From: DYJK01 sp964464825
GTDB lineage: Bacteria; Bacteroidota; Ignavibacteria; Ignavibacteriales; Melioribacteraceae
Direction: 5' to 3'
Length of the DNA stretch: 12,946 nt
NCBI GenBank assembly: GCA_964464825.1
Contig: CAYXKL010000077.1
Span: 1 to 12,946 of the forward strand
Shown: piece after piece, positions 6,127 to 12,654 of the stretch
Layout of the letters: every line of letters begins with the position of its first letter
How positions within the stretch are numbered: the stretch's first letter is position 1
Made by a program: the position numbers and the translations under genes
Notes under the pieces: generated by a model
Told to the model about the DNA's origin: nothing
What the model saw: the letters and a program-made list of their open reading frames with translations, nothing else
Database searches by the model: none

Positions 6127-7971
6127 ATGGCAGTTTTAGTAAAGGACGGTGTTTCGAAAGAGAGCCGTAAAAAAATATCTGACCCTGGAAAATTCATTAA
6201 CATTGATGAATATTCACCCGAAGAACTCGATTCATTATCTAAACTTTACGCAGATTCTTTCCGTGATATTAAAGAAGGCGAAATTCTTCAAGGTACAATT
6301 GTCGGAATTACTGGTGAAAACGTAGTTGTTGATGTTGGTTTCAAATCAGATGGTACAATTTCTAAAAATGAATTTAATGCAACAGAAGAAATTAAAATTG
6401 GCACCAAGATCGATATTGTAATCGAAAGCGTTGAAGACGAAGAAGGTAATTTAGTTCTTAGTAAGAAACGTGCAGACTTCCTTAAGATTTGGGGAAGAGT
6501 TATGGATGCATACGAAAATGAAAAAATCATTACCGGGAAAATACTTAAAAGAATTAAAGGCGGAATGGTTGTTGACTTAATTGGTATTGAAGCATTTTTA
6601 CCCGGTTCGCAAATAGATATCCGTCCGGTTCGTGATTTTGATGCATTCGTCGGTCAAACAATGGATTTCAAAATTGTAAAAGTTAACATTCCAACTGAAA
6701 ACGTTGTAGTATCTCACAAAGTATTGATTGAAGAAACAATTTCTGATCAAAGGAAAGAGATTCTTGATAAATTGGAAAAGGGACAGATACTTGAAGGAAT
6801 AGTTAAAGCAATTACAGATTTCGGTGTATTTATAGATTTAGGCGGTGTAGATGGATTAATTCATATTACAGATTTAAGCTGGGGTAGAATAAATCATCCA
6901 AGCGAAGTTGTTAAACTAGATGAAAAAATTAAAGTTGTTGTTACTGATTACGATAAAGAGAAAAAGAGAATATCACTCAGCTTAAAACAATTGTTACCAC
7001 ATCCGTGGGAAAACATTGAGGCTAAATACAAGATTGGTGATAAAGTATCGGGCCGTGTTGTATCTCTTACAGATTACGGTGCATTTATTGAAATTGAAAA
7101 AGGTATTGAAGGATTAATTCACATCAGTGAAATGAGCTGGACACAGCACATCAGTCATCCTTCTCAATTTGTTTCTATGGGACAATTGGTTGAAGCTAAT
7201 ATTTTGAGTTTAGATAAGAGTGAGAAGAAAATTTCTCTGGGTATGAAACAATTAACACCGGATCCATGGCAAGATCTGCTTAAGAAATATCCAGTAGGTT
7301 CACAGCATCAAGGTGTTGCGCGCAACTTAACAAACTTTGGTGTATTCGTTGAACTTGAACCCGGAATTGATGGATTAGTTCACATTTCTGATTTATCATG
7401 GACAAAGAAAATACGTCACCCCGGTGAAGTAGTTAAAAAAGGGGAAAAGATAGATGTTGTTGTTCTTGGTGTTGATACTGATTCTCGAAAAATTTCTCTA
7501 GGACACAAACAAGTTAATCCGAATCCATGGGATCATTTTGAAAAAGAATATGCTGTTGGAAAATCAAGTGAGGGTAAAGTTGTTCGTATAATTGAAAAAG
7601 GTGTTATTGCGGAACTTCCATTAGGCGTTGATGGATTTATACCGGCAACTCAGCTTTCAACTTCTAAAATTAAAAATCTTGCATTCTGTTTCCCGATTGG
7701 TACCAAATTAGATTTGAGAGTTGTAGAATTTGATAAAGAGAACAAAAAAATTGTTTTAAGCGCTCTCGCTGCATTGAAAGAAAAATCAGACGATGATATT
7801 ACACAATATATTTCCAATCACAAGTTGGAAAAAGTAACAGTTAATGATATTAGACAAGCAGATGCTGGTAAATTCGATTCTTCAGATTTTAATTTGTATG
7901 ATGATAAAGCTATTCCGCAGCCGGCGGTAATGCCAGTAATTGAAACTGCTGAGAAAAAAGAAGAAGCTTGA
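6127..7971 (+). CDS. rpsA: 30S ribosomal protein S1
   Basis: RNA-binding protein of the small ribosomal subunit that helps recruit and unfold mRNA at initiation. The 614 aa contain six S1 (OB-fold) domains at about 49-116, 132-200, 217-288, 302-374, 388-461 and 475-547. Domains 3-5 are the most canonical, each with FGVF/YGAF and a GLIHIS/GLVHIS-type core, and end in similar HPW/DPW/NPW linkers. Domains 1-2 are the divergent ribosome-binding pair. Domain 6 is degenerate (DGFIPATQLS). An acidic/Lys tail closes the protein. Length is slightly above the E. coli protein, mainly from an N-terminal extension of about 45 residues and the C-terminal tail. A strong ribosome site fixes the start. The 100-nt leader could host autoregulation, as known for S1 elsewhere, but I saw no conserved structure. 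A terminator follows at 8019-8081. Confidence 0.97.
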   Translation: MAVLVKDGVSKESRKKISDPGKFINIDEYSPEELDSLSKLYADSFRDIKEGEILQGTIVGITGENVVVDVGFKSDGTISKNEFNATEEIKIGTKIDIVIESVEDEEGNLVLSKKRADFLKIWGRVMDAYENEKIITGKILKRIKGGMVVDLIGIEAFLPGSQIDIRPVRDFDAFVGQTMDFKIVKVNIPTENVVVSHKVLIEETISDQRKEILDKLEKGQILEGIVKAITDFGVFIDLGGVDGLIHITDLSWGRINHPSEVVKLDEKIKVVVTDYDKEKKRISLSLKQLLPHPWENIEAKYKIGDKVSGRVVSLTDYGAFIEIEKGIEGLIHISEMSWTQHISHPSQFVSMGQLVEANILSLDKSEKKISLGMKQLTPDPWQDLLKKYPVGSQHQGVARNLTNFGVFVELEPGIDGLVHISDLSWTKKIRHPGEVVKKGEKIDVVVLGVDTDSRKISLGHKQVNPNPWDHFEKEYAVGKSSEGKVVRIIEKGVIAELPLGVDGFIPATQLSTSKIKNLAFCFPIGTKLDLRVVEFDKENKKIVLSALAALKEKSDDDITQYISNHKLEKVTVNDIRQADAGKFDSSDFNLYDDKAIPQPAVMPVIETAEKKEEA

Positions 7972-8000
7972 TAGCCATGTGTTTTTAGCTGATAGCTTTT

Positions 8001-8017
8001 TAATTATATTATAATTA
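8001..8017. repeat. Perfect AT palindrome downstream of rpsA
   Basis: TAATTATA-T-TATAATTA is a perfect 17-nt palindrome lying between the rpsA stop and its terminator. The preceding bases (7985-7998) read TTAGCTGATAGCTT, resembling an AGCTGATAGC motif I recall as a scattered short repeat in related genomes (from memory only). Pure A/T palindromes also arise by chance in such DNA. Confidence 0.35.
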
Positions 8018-8018
8018 T

Positions 8019-8081
8019 CGGGCTGTATTTAATTCAATACTTTGTTAATTTGAATTTAGATGCAGCCCGTTTTGTTTTATT
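8019..8081 (+). terminator. Rho-independent terminator of rpsA
   Basis: CGGGCTG (8019-8025) pairs perfectly with CAGCCCG (8063-8069). Further inward pairing is possible between ATTTAATTC and GAATTTAGAT, and the stem is followed immediately by the T-rich tract TTTTGTTTTATT. This is the clearest terminator in the window. Confidence 0.85.
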
Positions 8082-8099
8082 TGTTAGTGTTTAGTTTTG
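8071..8099 (+). promoter_or_regulatory. Candidate promoter of mtaB
   Basis: TTTG (8071-8074), a 17-nt gap and TAGTTTTG (8092-8099) match the FCB promoter pattern. The -33 element lies in the T-tract of the rpsA terminator. The leader to the mtaB ATG would be about 75 nt. The spacing is shorter than the 20 nt at cmk and truA, so confidence is moderate to low. Confidence 0.4.
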
Positions 8100-8180
8100 T
8101 GTGGTAATTGTTGATTAAATAATAAAAAAAATTTTTAACTAAAATATTTTTTCATTAAACTATTAACTCGAAACAATAAA

Positions 8181-9488
8181 ATGTCCAAAGTAGCATTCTA
8201 CACATTAGGTTGTAAACTTAATTTTGCAGAGACAACAACTATCGGTAAGCAATTTCTGAATAAAGGATTTGAGATTGTTGATTATAATGATCAAGCTGAT
8301 GTATATGTTATTAATACTTGTACAGTTACCGAAAATGCAGATAGAGAATGCCGGCAGATTGTTAGACGCGCATTGCGTAATAATCCCGATGGATATGTAA
8401 TTGTAACCGGTTGTTATGCACAGTTACGACCGGAAGAAATTGCTAATATTGATGGTGTAGATTCAGTACTTGGGAGTAACGAAAAATTTAAATTATTCGA
8501 TTTTCTAAATTCTTTTGAAAAGAAATCCACCTTAAATGGATCATGTATCTTTGTCTCACCTACAGAGGAATTAAATTCTTTTAATCCTTCTTTTTCCACG
8601 GATGCAGATGATAGAACTCGCGCTTTTTTCAAAGTTCAGGATGGATGCGATTACAAATGTTCTTTCTGCACAATTCCTCTTGCTCGCGGTAAAAGCAGAA
8701 GTGCTGAACCCGATGAAATAGTAAACGAATTCAATGAACTTCTGCAGAACGGTTATAAAGAAATTATTTTAACCGGCGTTAATGTTGGTGATTACGGTAA
8801 TAATGATAGCACAAATTTATTTTCACTTTTAAAGAAATTACTACTAATAGAAGGTGATTATAGAATTAGAATAAGTTCAATTGAACCGAATCTTCTTTCG
8901 GATGATATAATAGATTTAACTGTAAATGAAAACAGAATGTGCAATCATTTTCATATTCCGCTTCAAAGTGGTAGCGATAAAATTTTACGTTTGATGCAAA
9001 GACGCTACAATTCCGATGATTACAAAAAGCTCATTTACAAAATTGTTAATAATATCCCGGATGTTGGAATTGGCGTTGATGTTATAGTTGGATTTCCGGG
9101 TGAATCAGAAAATGATTTTCTTGATACTTATAATTTTCTGAAAGAACTTCCAATTTCATATCTGCACGTTTTTACTTACTCGGAAAGACCGGATACAAAA
9201 GCAATTGGGATGCCGGATCAAGTTGATTTGCATGAAAGAAAGAGAAGAAATAATATGCTTAGAATTTTAAGCGAGAAAAAACGGAATGAATTTTACCGTA
9301 AGATGATAGGTAAGAATTTAACAGTATTATTTGAGCATGAAAATTTGGATGGATTTATGAAAGGATTTTCCTCAAATTACGTACGCGTAAAAACAAAATT
9401 TGATGAAACAATTATTAATCGGTTCACACAAGTTAAGATCACGGAGGTTGATGAGAACATTTGTACTGCTGAAAACATTTTTAGTTAA
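8181..9488 (+). CDS. mtaB: tRNA (t6A37) methylthiotransferase, MtaB type
   Basis: Radical-SAM enzyme that adds a methylthio group to t6A at position 37 of ANN-decoding tRNAs, giving ms2t6A; it works in the cytoplasm with two [4Fe-4S] clusters. The N-terminal UPF0004 domain carries the auxiliary-cluster cysteines C11, C47 and C78. The opening TLGCKLN distinguishes MtaB from MiaB and RimO. The radical-SAM CxxxCxxC is C156/C160/C163 in DGCDYKCSFC. GVDVIVGFPGE (298-308) and the HIPLQSGSD stretch are conserved core motifs. A short C-terminal TRAM-like region (about 375-435) is degenerate. Length (435 aa) is normal. No Shine-Dalgarno is seen. The next gene starts 29 nt later and is probably co-transcribed. 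Confidence 0.93.
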   Translation: MSKVAFYTLGCKLNFAETTTIGKQFLNKGFEIVDYNDQADVYVINTCTVTENADRECRQIVRRALRNNPDGYVIVTGCYAQLRPEEIANIDGVDSVLGSNEKFKLFDFLNSFEKKSTLNGSCIFVSPTEELNSFNPSFSTDADDRTRAFFKVQDGCDYKCSFCTIPLARGKSRSAEPDEIVNEFNELLQNGYKEIILTGVNVGDYGNNDSTNLFSLLKKLLLIEGDYRIRISSIEPNLLSDDIIDLTVNENRMCNHFHIPLQSGSDKILRLMQRRYNSDDYKKLIYKIVNNIPDVGIGVDVIVGFPGESENDFLDTYNFLKELPISYLHVFTYSERPDTKAIGMPDQVDLHERKRRNNMLRILSEKKRNEFYRKMIGKNLTVLFEHENLDGFMKGFSSNYVRVKTKFDETIINRFTQVKITEVDENICTAENIFS

Positions 9489-9517
9489 TGATTCTCTTAA
9501 AATAATGTGAGCTTAAC

Positions 9518-10357
9518 ATGAAAAGATTATTTTTAATCTTAATTTTATTCACTTCAATTATTTATTCGCAAGAAGAACAATCCAAAAGTATTTTAGAACT
9601 TAGAACACTGAATCCGCCAAAGAGATGGCTGACAAGCACAGAACTCAGAATCCCTCAAAGAAATGACGGACAAGCTCAGAACGAAGAACTCTTTTCGAAG
9701 AGTGCAGTATCCAGTATCAAGAATCCAGTATCAAGAATCCAGTACCAAGAATTTAGTTTACCTCAAACGGAAGGTAAAAAAAGTCCGGCACTCGCAATAC
9801 TTTATTCTGTACTTTTACCCGGTATGGGAGAACTTTATGCCGGTTCGTATGATAAAGGGTATTACTTTACAATTGCTGATGGTGTTTTATGGGGTGTATT
9901 CACCGGATTCACTTTGTATGGAAATTGGAAAGAGGATAATTATAAATCATTTGCTCAGTCAAACGGTGGAGTGAATAACGATGGAAAGGATGAAGAATAT
10001 TATGCAAACATTGGTGTCTATTTAAACATCGATGATTTTAACACTGCGCAAGAATTAAATAGAGATTTCAATCAAGTCTACAATACAGCAACTCATAACT
10101 GGAACTGGAACAGCGATGCAGAAAGAAAAGAATATAGAAACATGTGGTCATCTAGTGAAGGTGCATTTAATAATGTACGCTTTGCGGTTGGGGCTTTAAT
10201 TTTAAATAGAATTGTAAGTGCAATTAATGCTGTAAAACTAGTTTCTGCTCATAACAAAAACTTAACCGAACAGATAGGATGGAATGTTTCTTTCAGTGTA
10301 GAAAATATTGTTACGCTACCAACTTCGTTTAACATTAACTTCATTAAATCTTTTTAA
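9518..10357 (+). CDS. DUF5683-like secreted/membrane protein with an in-frame tandem repeat
   Basis: The 279-aa product has an N-terminal signal peptide (about 1-18, cut near IYS/Q). A linker follows (about 19-85), then a hydrophobic region with LLPGMGELYAGSYDKGYYF (99-117), the LPG-G-Y hallmark of DUF5683 as I recall it, and helices near 88-101, 113-134 and 220-240. The region between (about 140-215) is polar and Asn/Trp-rich. It ends in NFIKSF. The function of this family is unknown, and membrane location is inferred. Residues 63-79 are encoded by a 14-nt tandem repeat read in three successive frames, producing AVSSIKNPVSRIQYQEF. This part sits in the linker and looks like an inserted simple repeat. 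The gene follows mtaB by 29 nt and ends before a hairpin at 10379. Confidence 0.75.
   Translation: MKRLFLILILFTSIIYSQEEQSKSILELRTLNPPKRWLTSTELRIPQRNDGQAQNEELFSKSAVSSIKNPVSRIQYQEFSLPQTEGKKSPALAILYSVLLPGMGELYAGSYDKGYYFTIADGVLWGVFTGFTLYGNWKEDNYKSFAQSNGGVNNDGKDEEYYANIGVYLNIDDFNTAQELNRDFNQVYNTATHNWNWNSDAERKEYRNMWSSSEGAFNNVRFAVGALILNRIVSAINAVKLVSAHNKNLTEQIGWNVSFSVENIVTLPTSFNINFIKSF
9705..9752 (+). repeat. 14-nt tandem repeat, three units, inside a coding region
   Basis: CCAGTATCAAGAAT occurs at 9711-9724 and 9725-9738, and CCAGTACCAAGAAT at 9739-9752, preceded by a partial unit CAGTAT (9705-9710). Because 14 is not a multiple of three, each copy is read in a different frame. Three units together (42 nt) preserve the frame. 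The first two copies are identical. Confidence 0.95.
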
Positions 10358-10378
10358 TATTTATAAACATTTTATTAC

Positions 10379-10403
10379 AAACCCTTTCCATCGGGAAGGG
10401 TTT
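10379..10403 (+). terminator. Hairpin after the DUF5683-like gene
   Basis: AAACCCTTTCC (10379-10389) pairs with GGGAAGGGTTT (10393-10403), an 11-bp stem with one G-T wobble and a 3-nt loop. A T-rich stretch (CTTTTATTTTT) starts only about 8 nt later, so this is a non-ideal terminator. The right arm overlaps the -33 element of the truA promoter. Confidence 0.6.
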
Positions 10404-10432
10404 GGGACGGGCTTTTATTTTTCCTAACTTTG
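10401..10432 (+). promoter_or_regulatory. FCB-type promoter of truA
   Basis: TTTG (10401-10404), a 20-nt spacer and TAACTTTG (10425-10432) match the TTTG / TAnnTTTG pattern with the same spacing as the cmk promoter. The -33 TTTG is also the foot of the preceding hairpin. A short leader of roughly 17-20 nt to the start codon is predicted. Confidence 0.7.
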
Positions 10433-10456
10433 ATGCAATAAAAAAATCCCTTTAAC

Positions 10457-11191
10457 TTGAATAATTACAAGCTAACAATCCAATACGATGGCAGTAACTA
10501 TGCTGGTTGGCAGATACAAAGTAATGCAGTTACTATTCAGCAAAAAATTACCGAAGCAATCGAAGTAATAATGAAAGAAAAAGTGAATCTGATTGGTTCC
10601 GGCAGAACAGATAGCGGTGTGCATGCATTGGGACAAGCAGCAAACTTCCGAACAGAAAAAGATATAGATGCTTATAAATTTATATACTCACTTAATTCAA
10701 TAATGCCAAACGATATTTCTGTTACCGAAATGGACAAGGTTAGTGAAGATTTCCATGCACGCTTCGATGCAAAATCAAGAAGCTATGTTTATTTGTTCAG
10801 TCACCGCAAATCACCATTCTTTGAAAAATATTCTTATCTTTATCCGCCAATTACAAAACTTGATATAAAAATATTAAACAAACTAAGTAATATTTTATTG
10901 GGTGAACACGACTTCACATCATTCTCAAGAAAAAATTCTGAAATAGAAGACAAAACTTGTATAGTAAATGAAATTCATTGGCGGCAAAATAGAGAGAGGA
11001 CAATTTTTTACATAACTGCAAATCGTTTTCTGCATGGAATGGTTCGTACAATTATCGGTACGATCCTTTTTGCTGCTGAAAATAATTTATGCGAAGAATA
11101 TTTACTTAAACTTTTTGAACTTAAAGATAGAACCCAAGCGGAAGAATCAGTTCCGGCAAAAGGATTATTTCTATTTAAAGTGAGGTATTAA
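10457..11191 (+). CDS. truA: tRNA pseudouridine(38-40) synthase
   Basis: Converts uridine to pseudouridine at positions 38-40 of the tRNA anticodon arm in the cytoplasm. The 244-aa length fits the family. The catalytic Asp is D52 in GSGRTDSGVHALGQ (47-60). The opening YKLTIQYDGSNYAGWQIQ, the FHARFDAKSRSYVY segment and the HDFTSFSRK stretch are all characteristic. The start appears to be TTG at 10457: the only nearby upstream in-frame ATG (10433) meets a stop two codons later, and the TTG places the first beta strand as in homologues. No Shine-Dalgarno is visible. The gene ends 2 nt before the next start, so the two form an operon. Confidence 0.95.
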   Translation: MNNYKLTIQYDGSNYAGWQIQSNAVTIQQKITEAIEVIMKEKVNLIGSGRTDSGVHALGQAANFRTEKDIDAYKFIYSLNSIMPNDISVTEMDKVSEDFHARFDAKSRSYVYLFSHRKSPFFEKYSYLYPPITKLDIKILNKLSNILLGEHDFTSFSRKNSEIEDKTCIVNEIHWRQNRERTIFYITANRFLHGMVRTIIGTILFAAENNLCEEYLLKLFELKDRTQAEESVPAKGLFLFKVRY

Positions 11192-11193
11192 CA

Positions 11194-11943
11194 ATGATTG
11201 ACCTATCAAATAAAGTTACATTAATAACCGGCGGTACACGTGGTATCGGCGAAGCATCTGTACGTTATTTTGTTAAAGCAAATTCGAAAGTTGCGTTCAC
11301 GTATAAAAACAGTTCTTCAAATGCGGATAGAATCGAAAAAGATTTTCCGGGATTGGTAAAAGGTTACCGCGTAGATATGGAATCAGAAAAAGAGATTAAC
11401 AATATGGTAGAGCAGACAGTAAAGCAATTCGGAAAGGTTGACATTCTTGTTCACAATGCTGGAATCTGGAATGACGGTACATTGGAAAATATGTCGCTCG
11501 AACACTGGAACGAATTGATGCGTATTAACCTTACATCAACATTTTTATTCTGCAAAGCTGTAACACCGCATATGAAAAAAAATAAGTTTGGAAGAATGAT
11601 TTTAATTTCATCAACTGCCGGTCAAAGAGGTGAAGCATTTCATTCGCATTATGCAGCATCCAAAGGCGGTATGATTTCTTTTACAAAATCATTAGCAGTG
11701 GAACTTGCACCTTTTAATATTACTGTTAATTCTGTAGCGCCAGGATGGGTTGATACTGATATGAACAATGAAGTTTTTGCTGATCCTGATTTCAAAGAAA
11801 ATGCAAGGAAGGGAATACCCATTGGAAGAATTCCAACTCCCGAAGATATTGCCGGACCGATATTATTTTTAGCGTCCGATCTTGCACGACATATAAATGG
11901 TGAAATATTAAATGTGAACGGCGGGTCTGTTTTATGCGGTTAA
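11194..11943 (+). CDS. Short-chain dehydrogenase/reductase, FabG-like (3-oxoacyl-ACP reductase type)
   Basis: NAD(P)H-dependent Rossmann-fold oxidoreductase, 249 aa, of the classical SDR family. Cofactor motif TGGTRGIG spans 12-19 and NAG spans 88-90. The catalytic tetrad is N112, S140, Y153 and K157 (YAASK). The APGWVDTDM stretch and the C-terminal NVNGGSVLCG are typical of FabG-like members. The closest named role is reduction of 3-oxoacyl-ACP in fatty-acid synthesis, but many paralogues act on other substrates, and its position beside truA rather than fab genes leaves the substrate open. The start has a good ribosome site (GAGG within the end of truA) and sits 2 nt after the truA stop, implying translational coupling. 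A run of eight Ts follows the stop, without a convincing stem. Confidence 0.9.
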   Translation: MIDLSNKVTLITGGTRGIGEASVRYFVKANSKVAFTYKNSSSNADRIEKDFPGLVKGYRVDMESEKEINNMVEQTVKQFGKVDILVHNAGIWNDGTLENMSLEHWNELMRINLTSTFLFCKAVTPHMKKNKFGRMILISSTAGQRGEAFHSHYAASKGGMISFTKSLAVELAPFNITVNSVAPGWVDTDMNNEVFADPDFKENARKGIPIGRIPTPEDIAGPILFLASDLARHINGEILNVNGGSVLCG

Positions 11944-11965
11944 TTTTTTTTGAATAAATATAGAA

Positions 11966-12055
11966 TTCTTTGTGTACTTTGCACATTATCTGAGTTCTCA
12001 GCGGTTAAAGATTTAATCGCAAAGTGTGCGGAGGAGACGCAGAGAGTTCGCAAAT
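11966..12055. repeat. Degenerate inverted-repeat element in the spacer after the SDR gene
   Basis: The left half carries TTTGTGTACTTTGCAC and CTGAGTTCTCAGCGGTTAAA. The right half carries TTTAATCGCAAAGTGTGC and GAGACGCAGAGAG, roughly the same text in reverse complement. The core GCGGTTAAA (12001-12009) and TTTAATCGC (12012-12020) pair with one G-T wobble around GA. It resembles a CTCTGCGGTTAAA/CGCAGAGACGCAGAG-type dispersed repeat that I recall from many bacterial genomes (memory, not a search). No open gene was found between 11944 and 12188. Confidence 0.55.
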
Positions 12056-12079
12056 ATTGAATTGAAACATAAATTTGGA

Positions 12080-12112
12080 ATGATGGAATAAAGCCGAATT
12101 AATGATGGAATA
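12080..12112 (+). repeat. Short direct repeat ATGATGGAATA, two copies
   Basis: ATGATGGAATA occurs at 12080-12090 and again at 12102-12112, 22 nt apart, with the similar reverse text AACATTCCGTC at 12125-12135. It looks like the remnant of a GGAATGATGGAAT-type minisatellite. Confidence 0.5.
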
Positions 12113-12188
12113 GTGTAATAAGTCAACATTCCGTCTTTCCTTTCTTAAAAAAATGACATTATTGCATAACAAACAACAAAACTATTAG

Positions 12189-12650
12189 ATGGAATTTATA
12201 GCAAGCATACATCCTCAGATTGTTCATTTCCCGATCGCATTTTTCATACTCTATTTTTTGTTTGAGTCATCGGGAATAATTTTCAAAAAAGATTATTTAG
12301 AAAAATCAGCATTAATTATTTTAGTAACCGGTGTTATATTCTCTTTGATTGCAGTCCTCAGCGGAAATTTATCAGCTCAAAATTACAATCAAATATCACC
12401 GGAAAATTTTGCAAAATATAAAGATCAAATTTCTTTACACGAACAATTTGCAACTATTACATTATGGTACTTTACTATAATATTGTTTATCAGAATATAC
12501 TTATCAGTTAAAAAGAAATTTTACGGAAGAATAAAATACATTTTTATACTGATAGGGTTAATCGGTTGTGTGTTAATTTATTTTACCGGAATTTACGGTG
12601 GTGAATTGGTTTATAAGTTTGGTATCGGAATTAAAATCATTTCCGTTTAA
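12189..12650 (+). CDS. DUF2231-like four-helix inner-membrane protein
   Basis: The 153-aa product is almost entirely hydrophobic with four predicted membrane helices at about 12-33, 41-63, 88-107 and 115-134. The N-terminal IHPQIVHFPIAFFILYF (7-23) is the His-Pro...His-Phe-Pro hallmark of DUF2231 as I recall it. A further histidine, H84, lies before the third helix; such histidines may bind metal or heme, which is inference. GxxxG-like glycines mark the end of the fourth helix. The function of the family is not established. No Shine-Dalgarno or FCB promoter was seen upstream. The next gene begins 4 nt after its stop, so they are probably co-transcribed. Confidence 0.8.
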   Translation: MEFIASIHPQIVHFPIAFFILYFLFESSGIIFKKDYLEKSALIILVTGVIFSLIAVLSGNLSAQNYNQISPENFAKYKDQISLHEQFATITLWYFTIILFIRIYLSVKKKFYGRIKYIFILIGLIGCVLIYFTGIYGGELVYKFGIGIKIISV

Positions 12651-12654
12651 TATT

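Noticed and set aside
6288..6530. Open frame of 80 codons antisense to rpsA
   Set aside because: The composition is the antisense image of the S1 domain coding sequence; there is no initiation signal.
8414..8632. Open frame of 72 codons antisense to mtaB
   Set aside because: It lies entirely within a well-supported enzyme gene and has no independent evidence.
9663..9974. Open frame of 103 codons in the +1 frame of the DUF5683-like gene
   Set aside because: Not a gene of its own: it has no ribosome site and its sequence is the shifted reading of a conserved membrane region. It matters only as the product a repeat slip would create.
10433..10441. ATG at 10433 as the truA start
   Set aside because: The frame reads ATG CAA TAA, so it stops after two codons; the TTG at 10457 remains the best start.
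11924..11951. Rho-independent terminator after the SDR gene
   Set aside because: There is a run of eight Ts, but the only stem (AACGGC with GCGGTT) has an internal mismatch and a 13-nt loop.
11792..11986. Open frame of 64 codons antisense to the end of the SDR gene
   Set aside because: It is antisense to the conserved C-terminus of the reductase, with no motif or start signal.
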